From positions 54,423-118,422 of the forward strand of contig NZ_BAGL01000006.1 of assembly GCF_000308875.1 (NCBI RefSeq): DNA of 64,000 bases. Direction: 5' to 3'. Shown one piece after another: positions 1-8,414 of the stretch (position 1 is the first letter of the stretch; the number at the start of each line of letters is the position of its first letter). Below the pieces are notes generated by a model. It was given only the letters and a program-made list of their open reading frames with translations, was not told the origin of the DNA and made no database searches. This DNA is from Nocardia transvalensis NBRC 15921. Lineage in GTDB: Bacteria; Actinomycetota; Actinomycetes; Mycobacteriales; Mycobacteriaceae. Position numbers and translations under genes: made by a program.

Positions 1-147
1 AACTTCTGGTCACGCGGGGGTACTCCTACACAACGCACTTAACGGAAACGATTTCCATTAAATGTAGCGCACGTGTCCAGGACCGCCGCCATCGATCTGT
101 CCGATTCCCGCTGTGAGACCCGACACGGACGGCCCTGGCAGCCCACC

Positions 148-222
148 CCCTCGTTTTCCGGCACGCTTTTGGCCGGAATCCGTAGGTGAGATTCCGGCCA
201 AAAGCGTGCCGGAAAACGAGGG
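148..222. repeat. REPIN-like inverted hairpin pair, locus 1
   Basis: Two arms, 148-180 and 190-222, are perfect inverted copies over 33 bases with a 9-base spacer. Each arm is itself a hairpin: stem TTCCGGC/GCCGGAA with loop ACGCTTTTG (156-178) and the same stem with the complementary loop CAAAAGCGT (192-214). Related hairpins occur near 4.3, 21, 37.4 and 44.6 kb. The intact symmetry suggests this is a young or conserved copy. It could fold as one long cruciform or as two small hairpins. Confidence 0.85.
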
Positions 223-251
223 AGGGGTGGGGAATGGCGTCGGAAGTGCGA

Positions 252-283
252 GAACGGCCCACCCCACACGGGATGGGCCGTTC
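252..283 (-). terminator. Hairpin terminator after otsB-GH15
   Basis: GAACGGCCCA (252-261) pairs with TGGGCCGTTC (274-283) around a 12-base loop, about 30 bases beyond the minus-strand stop at 313. No T-tract is visible, which is common for actinobacterial hairpin terminators. Confidence 0.6.
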
Positions 284-312
284 CGCTGCTCGATTGATGA
301 ACTACCGCTGCC

Positions 313-2886
313 TCACTGCGCCAGCGCGGCCACCGGCTGGCTCAGCAACTGCGCGCAGCGCAGCAAACCGAGGTGGCTGTAGGCCTGGGGATGGTTGCCC
401 AGCGACCGCTCCGCGACGGGGTCGTACTCCTCGCTCAGCAGCCCGGTCGGCCCGGCCACGTCCACCAGCTGCGCGAACAGCGCCTCGGCGTCGGCGCGCT
501 TGCCGATCAGCAGGTACGCCTCCACCAGCCAGGCGGCGCAGAGGTGGAAGCCGCCCTCGCCGCCGGGCAGCCCGTCGTCGTGGTGGTAGCGGTACACCGT
601 GGACCCGCTGCGCAGCTCGGCCTCCGTGGCCACGACGGTCGCGGCGAACCGCGGATCCGACGGCTCGATCAGCCCGCTCAGGCCGATGTACAGCGTCGCC
701 GCGTCCAGGTCGGTGCCGTCGTAGGCCGCGGTGTAGGACTGCACCTCGTCGTTCCAGCCCTTGGTTTTGACCTCGTCGGCGATGGTCTCGCGCAACTCCA
801 GCCAGGCCGGATCGACGCCGCGGTGGAACCTCTCCGCCAGCCGCAGCGCGCGGTCGACGGTCAGCCAGCCCATCACCTTCGAGTACACGTGATGACGCGG
901 ATTGCCGCGGATCTCCCAGATGCCGTGGTCGGGCTCGCGCCAGCGCCGCTGCACCGCGGACACCATGGCCGTCACCAGATCCCAGTCGCGATCCGGCAGC
1001 GCCTTGCTGGGATCGGTGATGCCCTTGAGCTCGCGGGCCTCGGCGAGCCCCGCGATGAGATCCACGATCGGCCCGAAGACGTCCAGCTGAACCTGCATAT
1101 TGGCGGCGTTGCCGACGCGCACGGGCCGCGACCCCGCGTAGCCGGGAAGCGCGTCGAGGACGGCCTCCGGCGGCAGGGTCTCCCCGTACAGGGTGTACAG
1201 CGGATGCAGGCGCTCCGGTCCGGCCAGGGTCCCCAGCACCCGGTGCACCCATTCGAGGAAGTCCTCGGCCTCGGTGACCGAGCCCAGCGTGACCAGCGCG
1301 TGCGCGGTCATCGAGGCATCGCGCAGCCAGCAGTAGCGGTAATCCCAGTTGCGGACGCCGCCGATGTCCTCGGGCAGCGAGGTGGTGGCGGCGGCCATGA
1401 TGGACCCCGACGGCGCGTGCACCAGCCCGCGCAGCGTGAGCGCCGACCGCTTCATCAGGTCGGGCTTCAGCGGCGGCAGCGCCAGCTCCGACGCCCAGTC
1501 CCGCCAGTAGTGCTCGGCCTCGCGGCGGCGCTCCGGCTCGCTGACCATGGCGGGGGCGAGATCGGATGTGCCGCAGCGCATCTCGAGGATCACCGGCCCG
1601 TTCGAGGGATCGACGACCGCGCGAGCGGTCTGGTGAATGCCCTCCTCGACGATCTCCCACTCCACGCCCGGCGAGCGCAGCACGATCGGATCGTTGGTGC
1701 CGTGCACCCGCAGTCCGGCGGTATCGCGTTCGAGGTTGACCGGCACCTGGCCGAATTCCGGCCGCGGCGCGAAGGTGACCACCGCGCGCGCGTCACCGGT
1801 GATGACCCGGGTCAGATCGGTGCGCTCCGGCGGGACGTCGTGCGGCAGGTAGTCGACGACCTGCAAACTGGCCCAGCGGGTTTCGACGGTCATGGTGCCG
1901 TCGACGTAGCGCTGCGACAGCGGCAGCCCGGGGCGTTCCGGTGTGATGGTGAAGTGCCCGGCCTGCGGCCCGCCGAGCAGGTGGGCGAAGACGGCCGCCG
2001 AATCCGGTTCCGGATGGCAGAGCCAGGTGACGGTGCCGTCCGGGGTGACGAGTGCCTTGGAGCGGGGGCCGGCCAGCATGGTCAGCCGCTCGATTCGGGG
2101 GGCCGAGGCACCGGCCAGCCAGGTGCGCCGCTCTTCGAGCAGGAACGCCAGGGCCTTGGCCACCTCCTCGGTGCTGGCCACGCGATATCCGGCGAGGCTG
2201 GTGCCCTCGCCGACCTTGATGCCGACGTCCGGGCCGGACAGCCGCGCGAACGCCTTCTCGTCGGTGACGTCGTCACCGAAGAAGACCGCCGCCGAGGCGC
2301 CCTCCTGATGGCGGATGATGTCGAGGGCCTTGCCCTTGTCGGTCTGGATGACGGCCAGCTCGACGACGGCCTTGCCCTCGGTCACCTGCACGCCGACCCA
2401 GCTCGCCGGGCCCTGCCGGGCCTGCTGCAACGCGCGGCGGCCTACCTCGGGGGCGGCGTTGCGGACGTGCAGGGCCACGCTGGCCGGTTTGATCTCCACG
2501 GCCGCGCCCGGATGGTCGGTGGCGATGCGCTCCAGCGCGTGCTGGACCTCGGTCAGTAATTGCTTGGCGTCGTTGTCGATGGCATGGACGAAGCCGACGT
2601 CGAATTCCGAGCCATGGCTTCCGATCAGCTGTACCTCGACCGGGAGCCGGGACAGCGCCGCGAGATCTCGCAGCGCCCGCCCGGAGATGACGGCCGCCGT
2701 GGTGGCCGTCAAGCCGGCGAGGGCGCGCAGCGCGCTCACCGACTCCCGATGGGGATACGCCTTCGTCGGGTCGGAGACGATGGGTGCGATGGTCCCGTCG
2801 TAGTCCGAAGCGACGAGCAGCCGCGGCATGCGGGCTACTGCCGACAACGCACGGCGAAGTTCCTGTGGCAGATCCTGTGCGCTCAC
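313..2886 (-). CDS. otsB: Trehalose-phosphatase / GH15 glycosidase fusion
   Basis: An 857-residue two-domain protein. Residues 1 to about 255 are a HAD-type trehalose-6-phosphate phosphatase: the nucleophile motif SDYDGT has its aspartates near 28 and 30, and GDDVTDEKAF gives the metal-binding aspartates. The rest is a glycoside hydrolase family 15 domain with WDYRYCWLRDAS near 512 and the EEYDP...LGNHPQAYSH end near 820-840; GH15 proteins in mycobacteria include trehalases. The fusion would join dephosphorylation of trehalose-6-phosphate with hydrolysis of an alpha-glucoside, perhaps trehalose itself. The substrate of the GH15 half is inferred. It is monocistronic and cytosolic (no signal peptide), with ATG start at 2886. 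Confidence 0.88.
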   Translation of the reverse strand: MSAQDLPQELRRALSAVARMPRLLVASDYDGTIAPIVSDPTKAYPHRESVSALRALAGLTATTAAVISGRALRDLAALSRLPVEVQLIGSHGSEFDVGFVHAIDNDAKQLLTEVQHALERIATDHPGAAVEIKPASVALHVRNAAPEVGRRALQQARQGPASWVGVQVTEGKAVVELAVIQTDKGKALDIIRHQEGASAAVFFGDDVTDEKAFARLSGPDVGIKVGEGTSLAGYRVASTEEVAKALAFLLEERRTWLAGASAPRIERLTMLAGPRSKALVTPDGTVTWLCHPEPDSAAVFAHLLGGPQAGHFTITPERPGLPLSQRYVDGTMTVETRWASLQVVDYLPHDVPPERTDLTRVITGDARAVVTFAPRPEFGQVPVNLERDTAGLRVHGTNDPIVLRSPGVEWEIVEEGIHQTARAVVDPSNGPVILEMRCGTSDLAPAMVSEPERRREAEHYWRDWASELALPPLKPDLMKRSALTLRGLVHAPSGSIMAAATTSLPEDIGGVRNWDYRYCWLRDASMTAHALVTLGSVTEAEDFLEWVHRVLGTLAGPERLHPLYTLYGETLPPEAVLDALPGYAGSRPVRVGNAANMQVQLDVFGPIVDLIAGLAEARELKGITDPSKALPDRDWDLVTAMVSAVQRRWREPDHGIWEIRGNPRHHVYSKVMGWLTVDRALRLAERFHRGVDPAWLELRETIADEVKTKGWNDEVQSYTAAYDGTDLDAATLYIGLSGLIEPSDPRFAATVVATEAELRSGSTVYRYHHDDGLPGGEGGFHLCAAWLVEAYLLIGKRADAEALFAQLVDVAGPTGLLSEEYDPVAERSLGNHPQAYSHLGLLRCAQLLSQPVAALAQ

Positions 2887-3028
2887 GCATCCAACCTATA
2901 GATCGGAGGAGAAATTTCAGGGCGCGGGAAACTCTACTGGGTAGGGTTTGCCCGCCGGTTCGCGCAGTGATACAGGACGTTTACGTTCACCTCGCCGCGC
3001 GCATCCCTGATTGTGCGTTCTCCTGTCT

Positions 3029-3069
3029 TAGGTTTGCTGGTTTGCCACGCGGAACACCCGGCAAACCTA
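3029..3069 (-). terminator. Possible terminator of kstR
   Basis: TAGGTTTGC (3029-3037) can pair with GCAAACCTA (3061-3069), which includes the kstR stop codon; a nested GGTTTGC (3039-3045) offers an alternative pairing. Overlap with the coding end makes this uncertain. Confidence 0.3.
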
Positions 3070-3729
3070 CGCCGACTCGGCGCCCAACAGCAGGTCGACG
3101 GTCAGTTCGAGGCGTTCTGTGACGTCCGTCGCGGAGGCACGGCGGGTGAGCCAGGCGACGAGGTTCGACAGCCAGACATCGCTTATCACCCGCGCGATGG
3201 CCAGATCGCGATCCGTCGCCTCGCCGTCGTTCATGGCCCGGGCGAAGAACTTGTCCATCACGCGACCGACCCGATCGACCTCGGCGGCCGCGGAGGCGTC
3301 GGCGAACATGAACGCGCGCGTCATGGCCTCGGTGAGCAGCGGATCGCGCTGCATGGCCCGGGTGACCTGGGTGAGCAGCAGATGCATGCGCTCGCGAGGG
3401 CTCTGCCCGGCCAGCGGTTTGCGCTTGCTGTCGAACTGCTCGAATTCCCGCGCCAGGGCCGAGACCAGCAGGTGGACCTTGGACGGGAAGTACCGGTACA
3501 GCGTGCCCACCGCGACATCGGCCCGTTCGGCGACCGCACGCATCTGCACCGCGTCGTAGCCGCCCTTGGAGGCCAGCGCGAGGGTGGCGTCGAGGATCCG
3601 TTTGCGGCGTTCGCGCTGGGCGGCCGAGCTGAGCTCGTCCTCGCTGAGCGTGCTCACCGGGGTGGCACGCGGGCGACTTCCGTTGCGCGCCCCCGAGTCG
3701 GTCGACTCCTCTCGGGAGGGACTGGCCAT
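3067..3729 (-). CDS. kstR: TetR-family repressor KstR of cholesterol catabolism
   Basis: A 220-residue TetR regulator. The N-terminal third has the KstR-type helix-turn-helix (QRERRKRILDATLALASKGG, then AVGTLYRYFPSKVHLLVSAL), and the C-terminal domain carries the well-conserved ARVISDVWLSNLVAWLTRRA stretch. Mycobacterial KstR represses side-chain and ring A/B genes and is released by a steroid CoA thioester. It is divergent from fadE34, as in Mycobacterium tuberculosis, with a KstR box between them, so autoregulation is likely. The start at 3729 (ATG, MASPSR) was chosen because longer in-frame extensions run through the operator and into the opposite gene. It has about 20 more N-terminal residues than the mycobacterial protein. 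Confidence 0.93.
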   Translation of the reverse strand: MASPSREESTDSGARNGSRPRATPVSTLSEDELSSAAQRERRKRILDATLALASKGGYDAVQMRAVAERADVAVGTLYRYFPSKVHLLVSALAREFEQFDSKRKPLAGQSPRERMHLLLTQVTRAMQRDPLLTEAMTRAFMFADASAAAEVDRVGRVMDKFFARAMNDGEATDRDLAIARVISDVWLSNLVAWLTRRASATDVTERLELTVDLLLGAESA

Positions 3730-3824
3730 TGGTGAATGTCCTTTCCTGCGAACGTCGTTGTGCTGCGCCTGTGCCGTGGGCTGCGGTGACGGACGGTGCC
3801 TTGACTTCCGCCCGACGTGGATAT

Positions 3825-3838
3825 TAGAACATGTTCTA
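3825..3838. promoter_or_regulatory. KstR operator, kstR/fadE34 divergent promoter
   Basis: TAGAACATGTTCTA is a perfect palindrome matching the KstR consensus TnnAACnnGTTnnA. It lies between kstR (start 3729) and fadE34 (start 3874), so one site can serve both. Confidence 0.92.
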
Positions 3839-3873
3839 GGTGTGGGAGTCACGCCGGAAAGGCGGTATGGAGT

Positions 3874-6159
3874 GTGACCATCGCCACCACTGACGAGCAT
3901 AAAGCCGTTCAGGAGTCGATGCGCGGATGGGCTTCGACGGTCCGTCCGATTGCAACAATGCGCAGCGGGGCACCTGGTTATTGGCGCGATTTCTGGCCGA
4001 GCCTGGTGGGTCTGGGCATCTTCCGCGTCGCGGTCGACGAGGCCGCCGGGGGTGCCGGTGGGTCCGTCGGCGACCTGGCCGTACTGATCGAACAGGCGGC
4101 GCACGACCTGGTGGGCGGCCCGGTCCTGACGACCGTGCTCGCCGGCCTCGTTACCGGCGGGGCTCTGGACGAGGATACGCCGTGCGGCGTCGCACTGGGC
4201 GACGCGCTTGCGGTGCCGGACAACGGCTCCGGCGAGATCGAACTGACGGGTGTCTGGGAAACCGTTCTGGGTGCCGCGGAGGGAACTGCCGTGCTGGTGC
4301 CGGTGGGTTCCGGCCAAAAGCACGCCGGAACCAAGGACGGCGACCCCTCGTCGGCCGAAACTTCGGCAACCTCCACGTCGCCTACCGAAGCCTCGGCGAC
4401 CGCCCCCTCGTTTTCCCGGCACGCTTTTGGCCGGGAACACAAGTGGGCCCTCGTAGACCCGAACACCCAGGGCCTGCGAATCGAGGAACTACCTCCCCTC
4501 GACGCCAGCACCCCCCTGGCCCGCGTCGTCTGCGAAGGCGTCCGCGTCCCTGCCGACCACATCTTCGAATCCCCGTACGCGGTAGGGGATCTGACCGCCG
4601 CCCTGGTGGCCGCGGAGCTGGCCGGAATCGCCGGCTGGTGCCTGGAGACGGCCACCGACTACGCCAAGGTGCGTGAGCAGTTCGGCCGCCGGATCGGCGA
4701 ATTCCAGGCGGTCAAGCACCTGTGCGCGTGGATGCTGTGCCGCACGGAGCTGATCCGCGCGGTCGCCGCCGACGCCGCGACGGCCGTCGACAACCGCAGT
4801 GACGAATTACCGCTGGCGGCAGCCATCGCCATGTCGATCGCCCTGGACGCGGCGGTGGAGACCGCCAAGGACTGCATCCAGGTGCTCGGCGGGATCGGCT
4901 TCACCTGGGAGCACGACGCCCACCTGTACCTGCGCCGGGCGGTGGCGCTGCGCCAGCTGCTGGGCGGCGGCGCGGCGTGGCGATCCCGCGTGACCGAGCT
5001 GGTCCGGGCGGGCGCCCGGCGCACCGTGGGCCTGGATCTCGGCTTCGGCGACGACGCCGCGACCGACAGCGAGGCCTGGGACGCACTGGGACTGGACGCG
5101 GCGGAGGCCGCCGAACTCGGCGCGGAGCTGGCCCGCATCGGCGCGCTCCCGGTCGAGGAGCAGCGCGGGGCCCTGGTGGACACCGGCCTGTTCGCGCCGC
5201 ACTGGCCCCGGCCGTACGGGCGCGGCGCGGGCCCGATCCTGCGCTCGCTGATCGACGAGCAGGTGCGGGCCGCGGGAATCACGGTGCCGGACATCCAGAT
5301 CGGCAACTGGGCCGTCCCGACGCTGCTGCAGCACGGCACACCCGAGCAGATCGAGCGTTTCGTGCACCCCACGCTGCGCGGCGACGTCATCTGGTGCCAG
5401 CTGTTCAGCGAGCCGGAGGCCGGCTCGGATCTGGCGGCGCTGCGCACCACCGCGACCCGGGCCGAGGGCGGCTGGACCCTGAACGGGCAGAAGGTCTGGA
5501 CGTCCAAGGCGAACGACGCGAACTGGGCGATCTGCCTGGCCCGCACCGACGGGAGCGTGTCGAAGCATCGCGGGATCAGTTACTTCCTGGTCGATATGAG
5601 CAGCCCCGGTATCGATATCCGGCCGCTGGTCCAGATCACCGGGGAAGCCGAATTCTCCGAGGTATTCCTCGACGAGGTTTTCGTCCCCGACGACTGCCTG
5701 GTCGGTGAGTTGGGCGCGGGCTGGAAGATCGCCCGTTCCACACTCTCCTCGGAGCGGGTCGCCATGGGCGGCAGCGGAATCGGCAAGGAATTGGAGGCGC
5801 TCATCGAGACGGCTCCGCGCACCGGACCGGGCGCCGAATTGATCGCCGATCGCCTCGGCGATCTCGTTTCCCAATCGGTCGCTGGTCTATTGCTGGAAAC
5901 CCGGGCGGCGCAGCGAATACTCGCGGGCGTCGATCCCGGACCGCAGAGCAGCGTCCGCAAACTGGTCGGTGTCCGGCATCGTCAGGCGGTCGCCGAATTC
6001 GCCGTCGAACTTTCCGGTGTCGCGGGCGCTCAGGAATCGGAAGTGGTGAAACAATTCCTGTTGACGCGCTGTTTATCGATCGCGGGGGGCACCGAGCAGA
6101 TTCTGTTGACCGTGGCCGGCGAACGGATTCTCGGGCTCCCGCGCGAATCGCACGGCTGA
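3874..6159 (+). CDS. fadE34: Double-domain acyl-CoA dehydrogenase FadE34 (ChsE3)
   Basis: A 761-residue protein of two tandem acyl-CoA dehydrogenase modules (about 1-395 and 400-761), as in FadE34/ChsE3, which dehydrogenates the C5 side-chain steroid CoA during cholesterol breakdown. The first half ends with GGIGFTWEHDAHLYLRRA; the second carries SEPEAGSDLAALRTT, NGQKVWTSKAN and the terminal GGTEQILLTVAGERILGLPRE. GTG at 3874 follows GGAAAGG and is the first in-frame start after the KstR box; an ATG at 3817 would put the operator inside the gene. Bases 4304-4440 encode about 45 extra residues made largely of an inverted hairpin pair, explaining the length over the 711-residue mycobacterial enzyme. 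First gene of a six-gene operon. Confidence 0.9.
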   Translation: MTIATTDEHKAVQESMRGWASTVRPIATMRSGAPGYWRDFWPSLVGLGIFRVAVDEAAGGAGGSVGDLAVLIEQAAHDLVGGPVLTTVLAGLVTGGALDEDTPCGVALGDALAVPDNGSGEIELTGVWETVLGAAEGTAVLVPVGSGQKHAGTKDGDPSSAETSATSTSPTEASATAPSFSRHAFGREHKWALVDPNTQGLRIEELPPLDASTPLARVVCEGVRVPADHIFESPYAVGDLTAALVAAELAGIAGWCLETATDYAKVREQFGRRIGEFQAVKHLCAWMLCRTELIRAVAADAATAVDNRSDELPLAAAIAMSIALDAAVETAKDCIQVLGGIGFTWEHDAHLYLRRAVALRQLLGGGAAWRSRVTELVRAGARRTVGLDLGFGDDAATDSEAWDALGLDAAEAAELGAELARIGALPVEEQRGALVDTGLFAPHWPRPYGRGAGPILRSLIDEQVRAAGITVPDIQIGNWAVPTLLQHGTPEQIERFVHPTLRGDVIWCQLFSEPEAGSDLAALRTTATRAEGGWTLNGQKVWTSKANDANWAICLARTDGSVSKHRGISYFLVDMSSPGIDIRPLVQITGEAEFSEVFLDEVFVPDDCLVGELGAGWKIARSTLSSERVAMGGSGIGKELEALIETAPRTGPGAELIADRLGDLVSQSVAGLLLETRAAQRILAGVDPGPQSSVRKLVGVRHRQAVAEFAVELSGVAGAQESEVVKQFLLTRCLSIAGGTEQILLTVAGERILGLPRESHG
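4304..4440 (+). repeat. REPIN-like hairpin pair inside fadE34, locus 2
   Basis: Two hairpins in opposite orientation lie within the open frame. GGTTCCGGC/GCCGGAACC with loop CAAAAGCAC is at 4306-4332, and TTCCCGGC/GCCGGGAA with loop ACGCTTTTG is at 4413-4437. The 80-base spacer codes for a Ser/Thr/Ala-rich stretch. The reading frame stays open through the whole insert (residues about 144-189), which falls in the middle domain of the first dehydrogenase module. Confidence 0.85.
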
Positions 6160-6186
6160 CTCCACACCTGATACGGGAGCATTGAA

Positions 6187-7251
6187 TTGGACTTCAACAG
6201 GGACGAGAGCCAGGACGCTGTCGCCGAGGTTGTCGTAAGTTTGCTGGAACGCGACAGCGCACGCGATATCGCATTGTGGCCGAGGCTCGTCGACAGTGGC
6301 CTGCTACTGGTCGCGCTGCCCGAGCGCTACGGCGGGGACGGCATGGGACTGCTGGAGGTCTCGGCCATGCTGACCGAACTGGCCACCGACGCCGTCCAGG
6401 TGCCGGCCCTGGCCACGCTCGGGCTCGGGGTGCTGCCGCTGATCGACCGGGCCCCGGAGGCGCTGGCGGAGAAGATCTTTCCGGCCGTCGCCGAGGGCGC
6501 GGTGCTGACCGCGGCCCTGCACGAGCCGGGCGCGCCGTTCGTGACCAAGCCGCACACGGTCGCCGTGACCGACGGCGGCGTGGTGCGGATCAGCGGGACC
6601 AAGGCGGCGGTGCCGTACGCCGATACGGCCCGGTGGATGCTGGTGCCGACCGACTCAGGTATCGCCGTGGTCGAATCCGGTACCGCCGGTGTCACGTTCC
6701 GGGAGAGCCCGGCGTCCACCGGCGCACCGGAATTCTCGGTGCAGTTCGACGAGGCCGAGATCCCCGCCGAGCAGCTCCTGCCCGGCGACCTCGGCGACCT
6801 GCACCGGCTGGCGCTGGCCACCATCGGCGCGGTCGCGGACGGACTGCTGAAAGGCGTGCTGACGCTGACCGCCGAACACGTGCGGACCCGGCACCAGTTC
6901 GGGCGCCCGCTGGCCGAATTCCAGGCGGTCGCCCAGCAGATCGGCGACGTCTACGTGGTGTCGCGCACCCTGCACGCAGCTGCGGCGTCGGCGAACTGGG
7001 CGCTGGCACAAGAGGATTCGAGCCCCGAGCACCGCGAACGGACAGACGACGACCTCGATGTCTTGGCCTACTGCGTCGCCTCGGATCTGCCCGCGGCCAT
7101 GCAGAAGTGCCATCACCTGCACGGCGGCATCGGGGTGGATATGACCCATCCGCTGCATCGCTACTACTCACAGGCCAAGGACATCGCCCGCTGGCTCGGC
7201 GGCGCGTCGTTCCGGCTGGATCGTTTGGGAGCCAGATGTTCATCGACCTAA
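6187..7251 (+). CDS. fadE28: Acyl-CoA dehydrogenase FadE28 (ChsE1)
   Basis: A 354-residue acyl-CoA dehydrogenase subunit. With the next gene it should form the alpha2-beta2 ChsE1-ChsE2 enzyme that dehydrogenates the three-carbon side chain of 3-oxo-4-pregnene-20-carboxyl-CoA. Visible features are the alpha-domain ALPERYGGDGMGLLEV, the C-terminal HQFGRPLAEFQAVAQQIGDVY and the terminal HLHGGIGVDMTHPLHRYY. It is shorter and less canonical than the partner, as expected for this subunit. Start is TTG at 6187 behind GGGAGC, 28 bases after fadE34; it overlaps fadE29 by 16 bases. The gene order to ltp2 matches the mycobacterial igr operon, without cyp125. Confidence 0.88.
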   Translation: MDFNRDESQDAVAEVVVSLLERDSARDIALWPRLVDSGLLLVALPERYGGDGMGLLEVSAMLTELATDAVQVPALATLGLGVLPLIDRAPEALAEKIFPAVAEGAVLTAALHEPGAPFVTKPHTVAVTDGGVVRISGTKAAVPYADTARWMLVPTDSGIAVVESGTAGVTFRESPASTGAPEFSVQFDEAEIPAEQLLPGDLGDLHRLALATIGAVADGLLKGVLTLTAEHVRTRHQFGRPLAEFQAVAQQIGDVYVVSRTLHAAAASANWALAQEDSSPEHRERTDDDLDVLAYCVASDLPAAMQKCHHLHGGIGVDMTHPLHRYYSQAKDIARWLGGASFRLDRLGARCSST

Positions 7252-8405
7252 CGGCCGAGCAGCGCCGGCTGCGCGACGAATTGCGTTCGTACTTCGCCGA
7301 TCTCGTGACTCCCGAAGAGGAGGCCGAGATGCTGGCGAACCGGCACGGCGACGCCTACCGCGCGGTGGTGCGGCGCATGGGCCGCGACGGCCGCCTCGGG
7401 GTGGGCTGGCCGAAGGAGTACGGCGGCCAGGGCTTCGGCCCGGTGGAACAGCAGATCTTCTACAACGAGGCGGCGCGTGCCGACGTCCCGCTGCCGCTGG
7501 TCACGCTGATGACCGTCGGCCCGACCCTGCAGCAGTTCGGCACCGAGGAACAGAAGAAGAAGTTCCTGCCCGCCATCCTCGCCGGTGACGTGCACTTCTC
7601 CATCGGCTACTCCGAACCGGAGGCCGGCACGGACCTGGCCGCCCTGCGGACCAGCGCGGTGCGCGACGAGAACGGCGATTGGATCGTCAACGGCCAGAAG
7701 ATCTTCACCACCGGCGCGCACGAGGCCGACTACGTGTGGCTGGCCTGCCGCACCGGCTCGGTCGAATCGCGCCACCGGGGGATCACGATCCTCATCGTGG
7801 ACACCAAGGATCCGGGCTACTCCTGGACGCCCATCATCACCTGCGACGGCGCGCACCACACCAACGCCACGTACTTCGACAACGTGCGGGTGCCGGCGGA
7901 GATGCTCGTCGGCGAGGTGGACCGCGGCTGGAAGCTGATCACCACCCAGCTCAACCACGAGCGGATCAGCCTGGGCCCGTCCGGCAAGATCGAGCAGCTC
8001 TACGACCGGGCGCGGGACTGGTCGCAGCGCCAGGGCGTGCTCGGGGAACCGGATGTGCGGCGGTCGCTCGGCCGCATGCACGCCATGGTCCGGCTCAACG
8101 AGTTGTTGAACTGGCAGGTGGCCGCGAATGCCGATCATGCCGCGGACGATCCGGCCGGAGTGATCGCCGACGCCTCTGCGACCAAGATCTTCTCGACCGA
8201 GGCGTTGCAGGAGGCCGGCCGGCTGGCCGAGGAGATCGTCGGACGCTTCGGCGATCCGGGTGATCCCGCGACCGCCGACCTGCTGACCTGGCTGGACCGT
8301 CGCACCAAGCAGAACTTGGTGGTGACCTTCGGCGGCGGCGTCAACGAGATCATGCGTGAACTCGTCGCCACCGCCGGGCTGAAGCTGCCGCGCGTACCGA
8401 GATAG
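7236..8405 (+). CDS. fadE29: Acyl-CoA dehydrogenase FadE29 (ChsE2)
   Basis: A 389-residue acyl-CoA dehydrogenase, the fuller-length partner of FadE28. It shows GVGWPKEYGGQGFGPVEQQI near the N-terminus, GYSEPEAGTDLAALRTSAVR and NGQKIFTTGAHEADYVWLA in the middle domain, and the C-terminal GGGVNEIMRELVA. The ChsE1-ChsE2 heterotetramer carries out the last side-chain dehydrogenation before hydration by ChsH1-ChsH2. ATG at 7236 lies inside the end of fadE28, suggesting translational coupling. Nine bases separate its stop from chsH2. Confidence 0.9.
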   Translation: MFIDLTAEQRRLRDELRSYFADLVTPEEEAEMLANRHGDAYRAVVRRMGRDGRLGVGWPKEYGGQGFGPVEQQIFYNEAARADVPLPLVTLMTVGPTLQQFGTEEQKKKFLPAILAGDVHFSIGYSEPEAGTDLAALRTSAVRDENGDWIVNGQKIFTTGAHEADYVWLACRTGSVESRHRGITILIVDTKDPGYSWTPIITCDGAHHTNATYFDNVRVPAEMLVGEVDRGWKLITTQLNHERISLGPSGKIEQLYDRARDWSQRQGVLGEPDVRRSLGRMHAMVRLNELLNWQVAANADHAADDPAGVIADASATKIFSTEALQEAGRLAEEIVGRFGDPGDPATADLLTWLDRRTKQNLVVTFGGGVNEIMRELVATAGLKLPRVPR

Positions 8406-8414
8406 GAGTTTCCA

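Larger units (their letters stand above)
1..312. other. Intergenic region with inverted hairpin pair and terminator
   Basis: No convincing gene is visible in this 312-base stretch; the short frames crossing it are read through a palindrome. It holds a perfect 33-base inverted repeat (148-180 and 190-222) and a separate 10-base-pair hairpin (252-283) just beyond the stop of the minus-strand trehalose gene. Bases 1-147 show nothing I can name. Confidence 0.7.

Noticed and set aside
373..2559. Long open frame on the plus strand opposite the OtsB-GH15 gene
   Set aside because: It is a high-GC antisense frame with Arg/Gly/Pro/His-rich low-complexity product and no family motif, whereas the minus strand has two clear domains.
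3817..3873. ATG at 3817 as the fadE34 start
   Set aside because: It lies upstream of the KstR operator and has no ribosome site; GTG at 3874 fits homologs and has GGAAAGG.
3730..4440. Upstream extension of kstR to a 457-residue protein
   Set aside because: It would read through the KstR operator, the divergent promoter and the start of fadE34; KstR proteins are about 200-220 residues.
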